Made by a program: the position numbers and the translations under genes. This document shows positions 46,901 to 57,097 of a DNA stretch of 64,000 nt, piece by piece. The stretch lies in NCBI GenBank assembly GCA_963693305.1, contig OY855913.1, positions 15,903,022 through 15,967,021 on the forward strand, given 5' to 3'. Within the stretch, counting starts at the first letter, position 1, and each line of letters starts with the position of its first letter. Below the pieces are notes generated by a model. The model was not told where the DNA came from. It saw nothing but the letters and a program-made list of their open reading frames with translations, and did no database searches. This DNA is from Meandrina meandrites (lineage: Eukaryota; Cnidaria; Anthozoa; Scleractinia; Meandrinidae).

Positions 46901-49900
46901 CAAATTATCCTTATATACAAATGTATGTCAGTGAAAGCCTAGAAATACTTTCTTCTCACCATTGCTCCAGTTTTTTGTTCAAACTGGTGACTTCCAACTT
47001 GGTCTCCTTGATTCTTGATATCAATCCTCCAAATCTTCTTGAAGCATTCTTTATCTCATGGTCTAACTTTGTGTTTTCACTTTCCACAGATGCTTGCTAA
47101 AAACACACAATAAAAATTAGAATTCAGTGAGACAAGTCAAGAGAAAAGATTTAGTTGGAAAGAGATTAAAAAGAAAAAAGTGACCAGACTTTCTGATTGA
47201 GGTCAGCAGGCTCAATTTCTAATTCCCTTTTCACTCAGTTGTGTTTAGCCTTTGTCCCTCCATGGATTTGAGTGTAAACTCATTCCTCCAGCATGAATGA
47301 AGATTTGCCAATTAATTTGTAAGAACTGCTGCTTACAGAATGAGTATATCCTATCATCCTAAACGGTCAAAGCAGTATCCTTACTCATTTGTACATCTAC
47401 AGTAATTTTATCGGGTCGGTACATTTCGCTGACCCCCAGTCCATGGATCACCATGATGGACTACCAAAATGGACTACGTTAATGGACTGTCAAATGGACT
47501 ACCTAGATGGACTACCTAATAAAATACTGTGAAAAAAAATAGAAAGAAATATCACCCCTTGGTTGTTTGTTTTGAATGATTCACTGCGATCCACCATCTT
47601 GTTTTCATTTTGTGTTTATTACTGCTGCTCTGAAATGAAATAAAGTGTTGACATGTACAGGCCAAACATGACTCATAAGCTTGTGGTATGACCTCTCGTT
47701 ATAGTTTCACTCTCACAAGTACATCTCTTAAAGATTTTCTTTAAAACGAGAAAGAGTGAAAGAAAATTCTGCCTTTTGTAACAACATCACGGCACCAGGT
47801 TTGCCTAACCTAAAAAACATCTTGATGTGCAAATGGCACTTAATTAAAAACAACCATTGCTTAGAGAAACACTATCTTACCTTATCTCATATAAAAATGG
47901 AAAATCTTAAAGAGGTATACTTGTGAGAGTAAAACTATATAAGAGAGGCCACTTGTCACGCCACAAGCTTATGAGTCATGTTTGGCCTGTCAACACTTCA
48001 TTTCACTTCTGAGCAGCGGTAATAAACACAAAATGAAAACAAGATGGTGGATCGTGGTGAATCGATCAAAACAAACAACCAAGGGGTAATATTTCTTTCT
48101 ATTTTTTTTCAAGGTATTTTTATTAGGTAGTTCATCTACAATGCGGGACATAAATCTTGGGACATGTGCCACAATTGTGGGCACAACGACTGCTTGCACC
48201 CCCCTCCCCCCAAGCAATGTTGAGATTTGCCTATGCCACACAGCAAGCTCAGGGCATTTATGTTTTTCAACATTGCTTGGGGGAACGGGGGCGCTTGGGA
48301 GTGGGGAACGGGGGACTTGGGAGCGTATAGGCTCTTTTTTTAAATCCTCTAAGAATCTCTTGCACTATTCAATGCTTTTTTTAGAAATGTCCCAAGTATT
48401 TTTGACCTCCATTGTCTGAATTTGACTTTTATAGAGAAAACAAGAATTACATTACATTTCAGCACGAATTATTGAAAACTATTTGGCGGTGCAACGAAAA
48501 AAATGTTTTTCAGAGGAAACTTTATTTGCAGAGGTACAAAGTAACTTTTTTTACTGAACAACGGGCAACGCATAAGTACGCATACATTAGTTGACATCCT
48601 GCATCTTAGTAATTGGCCGCGTGAACATTTTAATTGAGGGATTTTTCCAACGCCTGTCCAAAAGGCGGGATCTGTGGACAGTGTAAACACAGCCATGATG
48701 AACTGCAGATGGGTTTTTTTAACTTCTGGAAGCAAATTCCACAAGATGACCAGCTATATTTACAGCCATGTGGCCTTTGTTTCTCCAAATTTATTTTGGA
48801 AAACGCCGATAAAGATCAAACCAATTAACATGGCCATGACTAGTCATTCTGGCGCGCGATGTGAAACGTTGTTTATATCACCACAGCTCTCATGCACAGT
48901 TCTCACCAAGGAAAAGTGAGTTTTCCTTGCTTTGTTTGAAGTAATTCGCTAAAGAAAAGCTTTAGGGTATTCTGTATCATTTCCTTCGTGCAAAGCATAT
49001 CTAATTTTTGGAAGGTTTGTGCAAAAAGTGCTCTTTTCAACAGTACTCGGCTATTGTTAAATACAATAATGAACTAACAATCCTATATTCCTTTTGAGCT
49101 GTTTAGGCCGAGTACTGTTGAAAGTCATACTGTAATTGTGTTTCATAGACATATAGCACTTACACAGATTGCAGAAAAAGGTTTATTTAAGTTTTCACAC
49201 ATTGTAACTATAAAAAAGGGTTTCAAGGTTAAGCTATAACAACTTAAATGGCCGAGAACTGAACGCGAGTAGTGTAAACATACACAGTAACTCAGTGTAA
49301 CGCAGTACTATCTGTTTCTATACTAACACAGCGTAATGAAAAAATGAACTTCTTTATACAAGAGAATTTAGCAATCCATCTGTTTTTCTAATACGTAGAG
49401 TAGTTTCTTTAAGACATATGAAACTTTCACGCTATGAAATCAAAGAGCAAAATAATGAAAACATAAAATTAATACCATACGTAGTGCAAGTCCATATCCA
49501 TTTTTCATTGCGTGACGCGTGATTAATATTTCGTTCTAGCACCTTTAGAAGAAAGGATAGCTTGTATCCTGTTGCTCATATTTGCAATTGTTTTATCTAT
49601 AGTCTCAATGGAAACACCTTCCAGAGCTCTGAAAACACGATTTTGAAATTGCTCAAACGACTCCCATGTGATATTTCTAGATATCGCTTCGTTTTCTAAG
49701 AAAAGCTTCACCAGGTGAAAAATGTTCTCTATTGGGTTTAGGTCTGGTGAACGCGGCGGGATTTCATGAAACTCTGCTTCAATCTCTTCAAAGGCTAATT
49801 TAGCTGCTACGCTGGTCTGGGATGGGTCATTGTCCATAACAAATAATCGTCGTCCATTTGTTTTCGGACCAGCTTCGGCGAAAGTCCTATTGAAATGCTC

Positions 49901-52900
49901 CCTGACAAATTGTGAAAAAAAGCGACCTGTCACTTTTTCGTAGGGAACTTTCAAAATCACTCCCTTGCCATACGCAATCGCCACTACAACGTGTAACCTT
50001 CTTCCACCAGCCAAATCTTTGGCACCTTTAGCAGTGACTTCAAGTCCTCCTTCCCGTTTTCTCCACACTCTTGCTTTGTTGGCCGCTAGACCACTGCGAG
50101 GGTTATACTTGTGTACGAACGATACGCCATCCAAATAAAAAGCAATTTCATTCTTCCAGAAATCTTGATTCCTGGAAACTTGTCGTTTCATCGTACGAGC
50201 AAATCGTAAGCGTAACTTTTTGTCCTTTTCTGTAAGTACCCCCTTCCTCCTAGCTGAGAAGTAAGCGTACCCCAACCGATTTAGATAACAGGAATATGTT
50301 CTTCAACTTGCTTGTGAAAAGCTTAGTCCACTTTCTTCGACTAAACTCTTAACTGTTACGTGCACATTATTCTTTCTGAAAGTTTTCAATGTGCGAATAA
50401 GTTTTCTCATATCTCGTGTGCTCAATTTATTCGGTCGACCAGGTTTCTGCTTACCGCCTCTGTTGTTTGAAGAACTCTCGACTTCAGTGGCGCATATCCT
50501 TTCAACAGATGATTTGGAGATTCCACATTCTCTTGCTGTTGTTCTCAGGGAAAATTTCCCGTATTTATGTAAATACAAGGCTAATGCTCTTGTCCTTGGT
50601 GGTATCTGTTTCTTGAATACCATTGCTACTGATATTTCTTCTTCCGAAGACGCAGAAAGTAAAGTTTCACGAGTCTTCAGATAAATTGTTGAATACTTTC
50701 GCGTGACTAATAAACTACGTAACAGTAACAAAAATAGCTGTATCGAACACGCGCGTGCGAAAGAAGTGTAACGGCATTTTTTGTCACGCCAAAAATGTCA
50801 CATAATGCTGGAGAGTTTTATCTTAACGCAGTATCTGAAATTTATTTGCTGTTTACGACGCTAGGAGCATTTTAGTGGAAATAGTAGTTTTCAGACAATG
50901 CGGGACATAAATCTTGGGACATGTGCCACAATTGTGGGCACAACGACTGCTTGCACCCCCCTCCCCCCAAGCAATGTTGAGATTTGCCTATGCCACACAG
51001 CAAGCTCAGGGCATTTATGTTTTTCAACATTGCTTGGGGGAACGGGGGCGCTTGGGAGTGGGGAACGGGGGACTTGGGAGCGTATAGGCTCTTTTTTTAA
51101 ATCCTCTAAGAATCTCTTGCACTATTCAATGCTTTTTTTAGAAATGTCCCAAGTATTTTTGACCTCCATTGTCTGAATTTGACTTTTATAGAGAAAACAA
51201 GAATTACATTACATTTCAGCACGAATTATTGAAAACTATTTGGCGGTGTAACGAAAAAAATGTTTTTCAGAGGAAACTTTATTTGCAGAGGTACAAAGTA
51301 ACTTTTTTTACTGAACAACGGGCAACGCATAAGTACGCATACATTAGTTGACGTCCTGCATCTTAGTAATTGGCCGCGTGAACATTTTAATTGAGGGATT
51401 TTTCCAACGCCTGTCCAAAAGGCGGGATCTGTGGACAGTGTAAACACAGCCATGATGAACTGCAGATGGGTTTTTTTAACTTCTGGAAGCAAATTCCACA
51501 AGATGACCAGCTATATTTACAGCCATGTGGCCTTTGTTTCTCCAAATTTATTTTGGAAAACGCCGATAAAGATCAAACCAATTAACATGGCCATGACTAG
51601 TCATTCTGGCGCGCGATGTGAAACGTTGTTTATATCACCACAGCTCTCATGCACAGTTCTCACCAAGGAAAAGTGAGTTTTCCTTGCTTTGTTTGAAGTA
51701 ATTCGCTAAAGAAAAGCTTTAGGGTATTCTGTATCATTTCCTTCGTGCAAAGCATATCTAATTTTTGGAAGGTTTGTGCAAAAAGTGCTCTTTTCAACAG
51801 TACTCGGCTATTGTTAAATACAATAATGAACTAACAATCCTATATTCCTTTTGAGCTGTTTAGGCCGAGTACTGTTGAAAGTCATACTGTAATTGTGTTT
51901 CATAGACATATAGCACTTACACAGATTGCAGAAAAAGGTTTATTTAAGTTTTCACACATTGTAACTATAAAAAAGGGTTTCAAGGTTAAGCTATAACAAC
52001 TTAAATGGCCGAGAACTGAACGCGAGTAGTGTAAACATACACAGTAACTCAGTGTAACGCAGTACTATCTGTTTCTATACTAACACAGCGTAATGAAAAA
52101 ATGAACTTCTTTATACAAGAGAATTTAGCAATCCATCTGTTTTTCTAATACGTAGAGTAGTTTCTTTAAGACATATGAAACTTTCACGCTATGAAATCAA
52201 AGAGCAAAATAATGAAAACATAAAATTAATACCATACGTAGTGCAAGTCCATATCCATTTTTCATTGCGTGACGCGTGATTAATATTTCGTTCTAGCACC
52301 TTTAGAAGAAAGGATAGCTTGTATCCTGTTGCTCATATTTGCAATTGTTTTATCTATAGTCTCAATGGAAACACCTTCCAGAGCTCTGAAAACACGATTT
52401 TGAAATTGCTCAAACGACTCCCATGTGATATTTCTAGATATCGCTTCGTTTTCTAAGAAAAGCTTCACCAGGTGAAAAATGTTCTCTATTGGGTTTAGGT
52501 CTGGTGAACGCGGCGGGATTTCATGAAACTCTGCTTCAATCTCTTCAAAGGCTAATTTAGCTGCTACGCTGGTCTGGGATGGGTCATTGTCCATAACAAA
52601 TAATCGTCGTCCATTTGTTTTCGGACCAGCTTCGGCGAAAGTCCTATTGAAATGCTCCCTGACAAATTGTGAAAAAAAGCGACCTGTCACTTTTTCGTAG
52701 GGAACTTTCAAAATCACTCCCTTGCCATACGCAATCGCCACTACAACGTGTAACCTTCTTCCACCAGCCAAATCTTTGGCACCTTTAGCAGTGACTTCAA
52801 GTCCTCCTTCCCGTTTTCTCCACACTCTTGCTTTGTTGGCCGCTAGACCACTGCGAGGGTTATACTTGTGTACGAACGATACGCCATCCAAATAAAAAGC

Positions 52901-55900
52901 AATTTCATTCTTCCAGAAATCTTGATTCCTGGAAACTTGTCGTTTCATCGTACGAGCAAATCGTAAGCGTAACTTTTTGTCCTTTTCTGTAAGTACCCCC
53001 TTCCTCCTAGCTGAGAAGTAAGCGTACCCCAACCGATTTAGATAACAGGAATATGTTCTTCAACTTGCTTGTGAAAAGCTTAGTCCACTTTCTTCGACTA
53101 AACTCTTAACTGTTACGTGCACATTATTCTTTCTGAAAGTTTTCAATGTGCGAATAAGTTTTCTCATATCTCGTGTGCTCAATTTATTCGGTCGACCAGG
53201 TTTCTGCTTACCGCCGCTGTTGTTTGAAGAACTCTCGACTTCAGTGGCGCATATCCTTTCAACAGATGATTTGGAGATTCCACATTCTCTTGCTGTTGTT
53301 CTCAGGGAAAATTTCCCGTATTTATGTAAATACAAGGCTAATGCTCTTGTCCTTGGTGGTATCTGTTTCTTGAATACCATTGCTACTGATATTTCTTCTT
53401 CCGAAGACGCAGAAAGTAAAGTTTCACGAGTCTTCAGATAAATTGTTGAATACTTTCGCGTGACTAATAAACTACGTAACAGTAACAAAAATAGCTGTAT
53501 CGAACACGCGCGTGCGAAAGAAGTGTAACGGCATTTTTTGTCACGCCAAAAATGTCACATAATGCTGGAGAGTTTTATCTTAACGCAGTATCTGAAATTT
53601 ATTTGCTGTTTACGACGCTAGGAGCATTTTAGTGGAAATAGTAGTTTTCAGACAATGCGGGACATAAATCTTGGGACATGTGCCACAATTGTGGGCACAA
53701 CGACTGCTTGCACCCCCCTCCCCCCAAGCAATGTTGAGATTTGCCTATGCCACACAGCAAGCTCAGGGCATTTATGTTTTTCAACATTGCTTGGGGGAAC
53801 GGGGGCGCTTGGGAGTGGGGAACGGGGGACTTGGGAGCGTATAGGCTCTTTTTTTAAATCCTCTAAGAATCTCTTGCACTATTCAATGCTTTTTTTAGAA
53901 ATGTCCCAAGTATTTTTGACCTCCATTGTAGGTAGTCCATTTGACAGTCCATTAAGGTAGTCCATTTTGAAAGTCCATTATGGTGGTCCATGGACTGGGA
54001 GTCAGTGAAATGTACCAACCCAATTTTATCTGTCCCTCAGAAGCCTGAGAGAGCTGGTTTTTATGTACTAAATCATGACTGTGAACCTCCTACACTGCCA
54101 GTGTGTCAGTGTGTGATATTGTTGAATATAATGCAATGTAATCATACAGCCAGTTTTTATACTTACTGTTATCTGTTTATCAGTCTTCAGTTTGTTGTTC
54201 TCAGTCACAAGTTTTATATGTTCTGCTTCTTGCTCTACAATTTTCTCCCGAAGTCTTTGCACCTAAAGAGGACAATAGTTTAATGTATTTTTATGTTCAT
54301 ACTGAAGTGTACAAAGGACAAAACAAAGACATACCAAATGCATAAATATGCAACCTTTAAAGCCTTTGAAAACTGGGGGCACTTCCGTCAGTTGTTTTTG
54401 GTGGTGAGAAACAACATGCAGAAATTTACCTGTGTTTGCAGGTTATGAGTGGTCAAGGGCTTGTCATATTGAGGGCTGCCAGGCAGTAAATTTGAGGCTT
54501 GCATGATGGCAAGACTTAAACCATTTCTGTGAACACAGGACATTTTTTAATAGCCTTGCAAAAGAAATTAAGACTCCGATAAGATTTTGGAAAACGTTTG
54601 AGATAGTAAGACCCCTGAAATTTCAAATTTCCGTTTGACAAAATATTCTGCAGATATTTTTGATGCACCATTGGACACCACTATATTGGACTCAAAATTT
54701 GATTATCACAAGTTCAAGTCCCACTTTCAAGATACATATTCTTTTAAACATTTCCCATAGTATACATGTACTTGTAGGGTGAATTTGTTTAACTGAATCA
54801 ACCACAATTTTACCCTTGTTGATCATTTTGCTAATTCTCATATGTTGTAGGTTTGATTATGTATTGATATCATGAGGTGAAGTTAGATGTTGATTACTTT
54901 TAAGAAAAATAGAGCAACAAAATAAATGTAAATAACCTTATCTTGCTGAGTTGCTTCCAGTGCCTTAATTCTTTCTTCTCTTCCCTCTGAAAAACATGGC
55001 AATTGATACATAAAAAATAAGGAAAAATATTAGTCCATGTGTTAATCTTACATGTAACAACAACAACAAAAAAAAAACATGTACATGCATATAAAAAGCC
55101 TCAACTATGCTTTGTTTTGTTTTAAAGCCTGCCAGTGTATAGAAAGTCATTTGCCTGTTGCTTATGTTTTTCTGACAACTTTGCAAATCATCACATTTTG
55201 ATAGCTTAAAGATGTACTACATCTTTTCCGTTTTGCTTTGTGTCTATGACTCAGCATTTTGCATGAATGATAACTGGCTAATAAATAATAATTATTTAAT
55301 GAGCAATCTTACTGTAGTACTCACCCAGAATCACAAGCTGTTCTGCATTTTCTCTGAGTGTGTTCCTGATGTCATTCATGGTATGAGTGTTAGATGTGAA
55401 GTACATCCTCAACTGAGCCAATTCGTCACTGTTTAACAATAAAGAGAATTTTTGAAAATGTTAATATAATATTTTGTGTGGAAGAACTGATTAATTGCTT
55501 ACAGACTCTGGCTGGAGACTGGGCCTCAGATTTTTAGTACCATGTAAATCAGCCCTTGGCTAAGGTATAGCGGCAGGGCCATAATTGGGTACTTGGCTCT
55601 AATAACAAAATAATGTGACTGGGGCTTGGATGTTAATAAGCAATTTTATTACCTGACTGCATTGAGTTCATTTCTTACGACATCCACATCTTGTTTGATA
55701 AGGGATCTTTCCTGTGCAGCTTTCCCCTGGGCTTCTGCTGTCTTTCTTTCTGTAGCTGCCAGTCTGTCAAGAGTGTTATGTAACTCATCATCTGTTTCAT
55801 CTTGTTTGAGCTGAATGCTTGCCATCGCTTCCCCTTCAAGGTCTAGCTTCTCTTCAACTAAGGGACTAAAAAAATTGATTTATTTCATGGAATTAAGAAA

Positions 55901-56688
55901 CGTAGTTGGAAGGTGGCAGGAAACTGAACTTGATCAAATGGCAAGAACTGCAAGAATTTAAAACCAGTTGTATTACAAGAAAGAAGATAATCTACAAGTT
56001 TTTTTTTAGGTTTAACTTTTTTTATTCAAATGGTTTATATTAAATACATGAAATATGACTCTCTTAGATGCCCGAGAAGATCAAACCTGAGAGAAGACAG
56101 AATTTGGATGACAAAACTTGACGAAATTCCAAATGAATGTACATGTCCCGGGGGGGTACTTGGACCAATCTTTGTTGGGTATGTGCCGCTGGTCTCTCAG
56201 AACCCCTACCCCATTATAGTCATATTCTATGGCCAATTATAGACCCCATCTTAGTCACTTTTGGGTAAATGTAATTTTCACGATCCCAACTTAGTCACTT
56301 AATGGGAGCCGTTTGTCAAATATTAAACAACAGCAATGAATACGGTAACATTTTTTTTCGGCGAATCTTTCGGTTTATAAATCACAACTTGCCAGATTTT
56401 TCTTACTCTCAAAATCCCGCAAAAGTGTGACCCCATTCTAGTCACCCTATAAAAAATGCTTGAAAAAGCGGCCCCATTATAGTCAGTCCTGTCGTGAAAA
56501 TGCGACCCCATCCAGCAGCACATCACCATTAGCCCATTTATAGGAAGTGCCCCCCCCCCGGGGTACATGTACATGCCATGCCAAGAGGTAAACTCTGTAT
56601 TTGGAAGAGTAGAATTGCACATGTCTGTAAACTTACCAGTGTTTCTGTATGTTGCTCAAATCTTGTAAAACCTTGGCATGTCTTACTT
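37053..56688 (-). CDS. Multi-exon coiled-coil protein, unidentified; at least 17 exons
   Basis: Exons read on the minus strand: 56688-56637, 55865-55653, 55428-55325, 54986-54937, 54526-54430, 54262-54167, 47096-46960, 46593-46515, 45332-45165, 44696-44628, 44510-44457, 44284-44246, 44012-43899, 43288-43143, 43066-42981, 40891-40746 and 37316-37053 (stop). They total about 637 residues, almost entirely heptad-rich helix, for example LRRLAATERKT-like, VQRLREKIVEQEAEHIK, KKKREK and MMEKKMADMESS. The C-terminus is less coiled (ALEYFYRLRGLQSKADIAEF) and ends PTSSTVVA. Phases agree at 15 of 16 junctions. The junction 54937 to 54526 does not fit, so a small exon is missed there. The exon ending at 46515 uses a GC donor. 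The 5' end was not found. I do not recognise the family; ciliary or centrosomal CCDC-type proteins are a guess only. Confidence 0.75.
37905..38880 (-). mobile_element. LINE 3' portion (CR1/L2-like reverse transcriptase C-terminus) with (AAT)n tail
   Basis: The minus-strand frame at 38149-38877 encodes the region after the catalytic RT core: HFRFNEHIASICKSSFYHLR, LDNCNSLLYGLP, LQHVQNAAARLI, LHWLPVNYRIIFKILLITYK and LWNTLPSDIKNSSSVSLFKH. These are diagnostic for CR1, L2 and Rex-type non-LTR elements. A 3' UTR with AAAGCGCTTTTGAACTTTTA follows, then a long (TTA)n tail in element orientation (37911-37993 on +). It is 5'-truncated, lacks the YADD box, and sits in the last intron of the coiled-coil gene in the same orientation as that gene. 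Confidence 0.85.
37911..37993. repeat. (AAT)n microsatellite, LINE tail
   Basis: About 28 AAT units forming the tail of the adjacent LINE copy. Confidence 0.95.
39045..39510. repeat. Tandem repeat, period about 180 bp, 2.6 copies
   Basis: Anchor CAGCTGAGRGARCAAATC occurs at 39057, 39236 and 39418. Each unit has the palindromic CATTCTATTCATAGAATG and GATTGATTATAGATACAATTAC. Copies 1 and 2 are nearly identical and copy 3 is more diverged and incomplete. Noncoding, in the last intron of the coiled-coil gene. Confidence 0.9.
40033..40104. repeat. 72-bp near-perfect palindrome
   Basis: GGTCTGTATGGGA...GACCGAGGTCGTGAGT is mirrored by ACTCACGACCTCGGTC...TCCCATACAGACC. The arms are about 36 bp with no loop and a few mismatches (AATCTT versus ACGATT). 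It would form a strong cruciform. Confidence 0.9.
40984..41123. mobile_element. 140-bp inverted-repeat MITE
   Basis: AATTGCCCATAATGCACTTTG and the mirror CAAAGTGTATTATGGGTAATT bound a unit whose arms (about 55 bp, including TTTGCCCCCCAAATTTTGCA) pair almost completely around a 35-bp loop. Confidence 0.85.
41455..42138 (-). mobile_element. Second LINE fragment (jockey/CR1-like reverse transcriptase C-terminus)
   Basis: The minus-strand frame encodes VYIDKNLTWNLHITNISKKI, FKTLLYIYNSLVQPHFDYC, VVWGNYNKTLASKLQKLQNR, AARVLTSSSYDANADDLIAR, VYKSLNGLAPDYLRTMF and MVWNSLPVDLRQAQTLTSFK. This is the thumb-like and C-terminal part of a non-LTR RT. It differs clearly from the LINE at 38.1 kb and belongs to another clade. 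The 5' part is truncated. It sits in a coiled-coil gene intron, in the same orientation as that gene. Confidence 0.8.
44361..44411. repeat. (CAGT)n microsatellite
   Basis: About 11-12 CAGT units following GTCTGTCCGTCTGTCCGT. It lies between two exons of the coiled-coil gene. Confidence 0.95.
45447..45760 (+). mobile_element. tRNA-derived SINE
   Basis: The head resembles a tRNA gene: an A-box-like TGGTGCAGTTGTGAGAG (about 45451) and a B-box GGTTCGAATCC (45501-45511) with the T-arm pairing CCGGGTTCGAATCCCAGACCCGG. The body then runs GGTACCTCCGAGGGTTTTTC, CTCAGGTTTTCCTTCCTCC and CATTTGATCTC. Anticodon and acceptor stems do not fold, so this is a SINE and not a tRNA gene. It lies in an intron of the coiled-coil gene, antisense to it. 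Confidence 0.8.
48139..48414. mobile_element. Module A, copy 1 (276-bp terminal module)
   Basis: It begins CAATGCGGGACATAAATCTT and ends GACCTCCATTG. The ends are imperfect inverted repeats of about 30 bp (CAATG.GG..CA.AAAT...GGGACAT). A second internal hairpin pairs CCCCCCAAGCAATGTTGA (about 48203) with TCAACATTGCTTGGGGG (about 48268). TA lies just outside (48137-48138). Identical modules are at 50896 and 53653. Confidence 0.85.
48415..50895 (-). mobile_element. Module B, copy 1 (2,481 bp), carrying a Tc1-type transposase
   Basis: It is bounded by TCTGAA at the left and TTCAGA at the right, abutting module A on both sides without TA. The transposase gene is on the minus strand at 49523-50731. 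Another small inverted repeat (CAACAGTACTCGGC near 49038 and GCCGAGTACTGTTG near 49110) lies in its noncoding half. Confidence 0.85.
49523..50731 (-). pseudogene. Tc1-type DD34E transposase, one in-frame TGA, copy 1
   Basis: A 403-codon frame interrupted only by TGA at 50305-50303, in a context where arginine (CGA) is expected. The likely start is the ATG about 36 codons in (MVFKKQIPPRTRA). The N-terminal paired-like HTH reads YGKFSLRTTARECGISKSSV, followed by a GRPNKLS linker. The catalytic DDE core has YLDGVSF, MDNDPSQTS and SPDLNPIENIF, with exactly 34 residues between the second aspartate and the glutamate, so DD34E. The protein binds transposon ends and catalyses cut-and-paste transposition into TA. 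All catalytic residues are intact. The same TGA is in the second copy, so it predates the tandem duplication. Confidence 0.88.
50896..51171. mobile_element. Module A, copy 2, between the two B modules
   Basis: Apparently identical to the 48139-48414 module. It directly joins TTCAGA of B1 and TCTGAA of B2, with no TA at either junction. Confidence 0.85.
51172..53652 (-). mobile_element. Module B, copy 2 (2,481 bp)
   Basis: The same length as copy 1, with only three differences noticed: GTGCAACG versus GTGTAACG near 48487/51244, GACATCC versus GACGTCC near 48594/51351, and CCTCTG versus CCGCTG near 50458/53215. This implies a very recent duplication or an assembly artefact. Confidence 0.85.
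52280..53488 (-). pseudogene. Tc1-type DD34E transposase, copy 2, same in-frame TGA
   Basis: The same 403-codon frame as at 49523-50731, with TGA at 53062-53060. One visible amino-acid difference lies before the linker (NNSGG here, NNRGG in copy 1). HTH, GRPNKLS linker and the D, D, E residues are intact. Confidence 0.88.
53653..53928. mobile_element. Module A, copy 3, outer right end of the array
   Basis: Complete 276-bp module ending CCTCCATTG, followed by TA (53929-53930), which matches the TA before copy 1. After it the host Mutator-like right arm resumes (GGTAGTCCATTTGACAG). Confidence 0.85.
56136..56575. mobile_element. CCCGGGGGG-ended MITE, about 0.43 kb
   Basis: The left ACATGTCCCGGGGGGGTACT and the right AGTGCCCCCCCCCCGGGGTA are inverted ends with ACATGTACATG-type flanks. 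The interior repeats CCCCATTATAGTCA and CCCATCTTAGTCACTT units in several places. Noncoding, in the first detected intron of the coiled-coil gene. Confidence 0.7.
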
Positions 56689-56745
56689 CTACAGAAGAAA
56701 AATTTCAACTTCATAAACTTACATGTATTGTGGGGTTGTCACTAA

Positions 56746-56940
56746 TGTGTGGTTCCAGAAAATATCCATACCCCCCCATGGAAGGGGTTTGCCCTATGAC
56801 CCCCCACCCCTCCGGAAATTCCAATTTAGCTTCATACATTTCTTTAAATTTTTGGTTCTTTGAGACCCCCCCCTCCCCTCCTCCCCGGAATTTCCAATCC
56901 CTTCTGTGGGGGGAGTATGGATATTTTCTGGAACCACACA
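56746..56940. mobile_element. 195-bp MITE with TGTGTGGTTCCAGAAAATAT ends
   Basis: TGTGTGGTTCCAGAAAATAT at the left is mirrored by ATATTTTCTGGAACCACACA at the right. The arms extend through CCATACCCCCC, TCCGGAAATTCCAATT and its complement. Noncoding. Confidence 0.85.
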
Positions 56941-57028
56941 ATGTTCATGTAGGTGGGGAAATGAAAAAGGTAACAGAGGATAGGGTTATATTCCTCCCAA
57001 TCAAAAATGCAATCAGCAGTTATAATGC

Positions 57029-57097
57029 AGTAGAACCCTGCTAACTCGAACTGTTTTTTGTTTCCCTCAGGGGTTCAAGTTAAGGAGGTTCTATTGT
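57029..57097. mobile_element. Pogo/Tigger-like remnant
   Basis: CAGTAGAACCCTGCTAACTC with the mirrored GGAGGTTCTATTG at the other end matches terminal repeats of pogo/Tigger-type elements (CAGTAGAACC...GGTTCTA). Only about 70 bp remain. Confidence 0.55.

Larger units (their letters stand above)
47413..54021. mobile_element. Mutator-like element 3, 6.6 kb, with perfect 9-bp AATTTTATC duplication
   Basis: The left end GGGTCGGTACATTTCGCTGA (47413) is mirrored by TCAGTGAAATGTACCAACCC (ending 54021). About 95 bp of inverted repeat are built from ATGGACTACC-type units. AATTTTATC flanks both sides (47404-47412 and 54022-54030). The left portion forms a further fold-back: about 47510-47760 pairs with about 47860-48132 (AAACATGACTCATAAGCTTG and its complement). 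The Tc1-type array at 48139-53928 is inserted at a TA in the right part. No MULE transposase was seen. It lies in a coiled-coil gene intron. Confidence 0.85.

Noticed and set aside
48141..48919. Plus-strand frames inside modules A and B, repeated at 50.9 and 53.7 kb
   Set aside because: They run antisense or noncoding through transposon ends. The real coding frame in the element is the minus-strand transposase.
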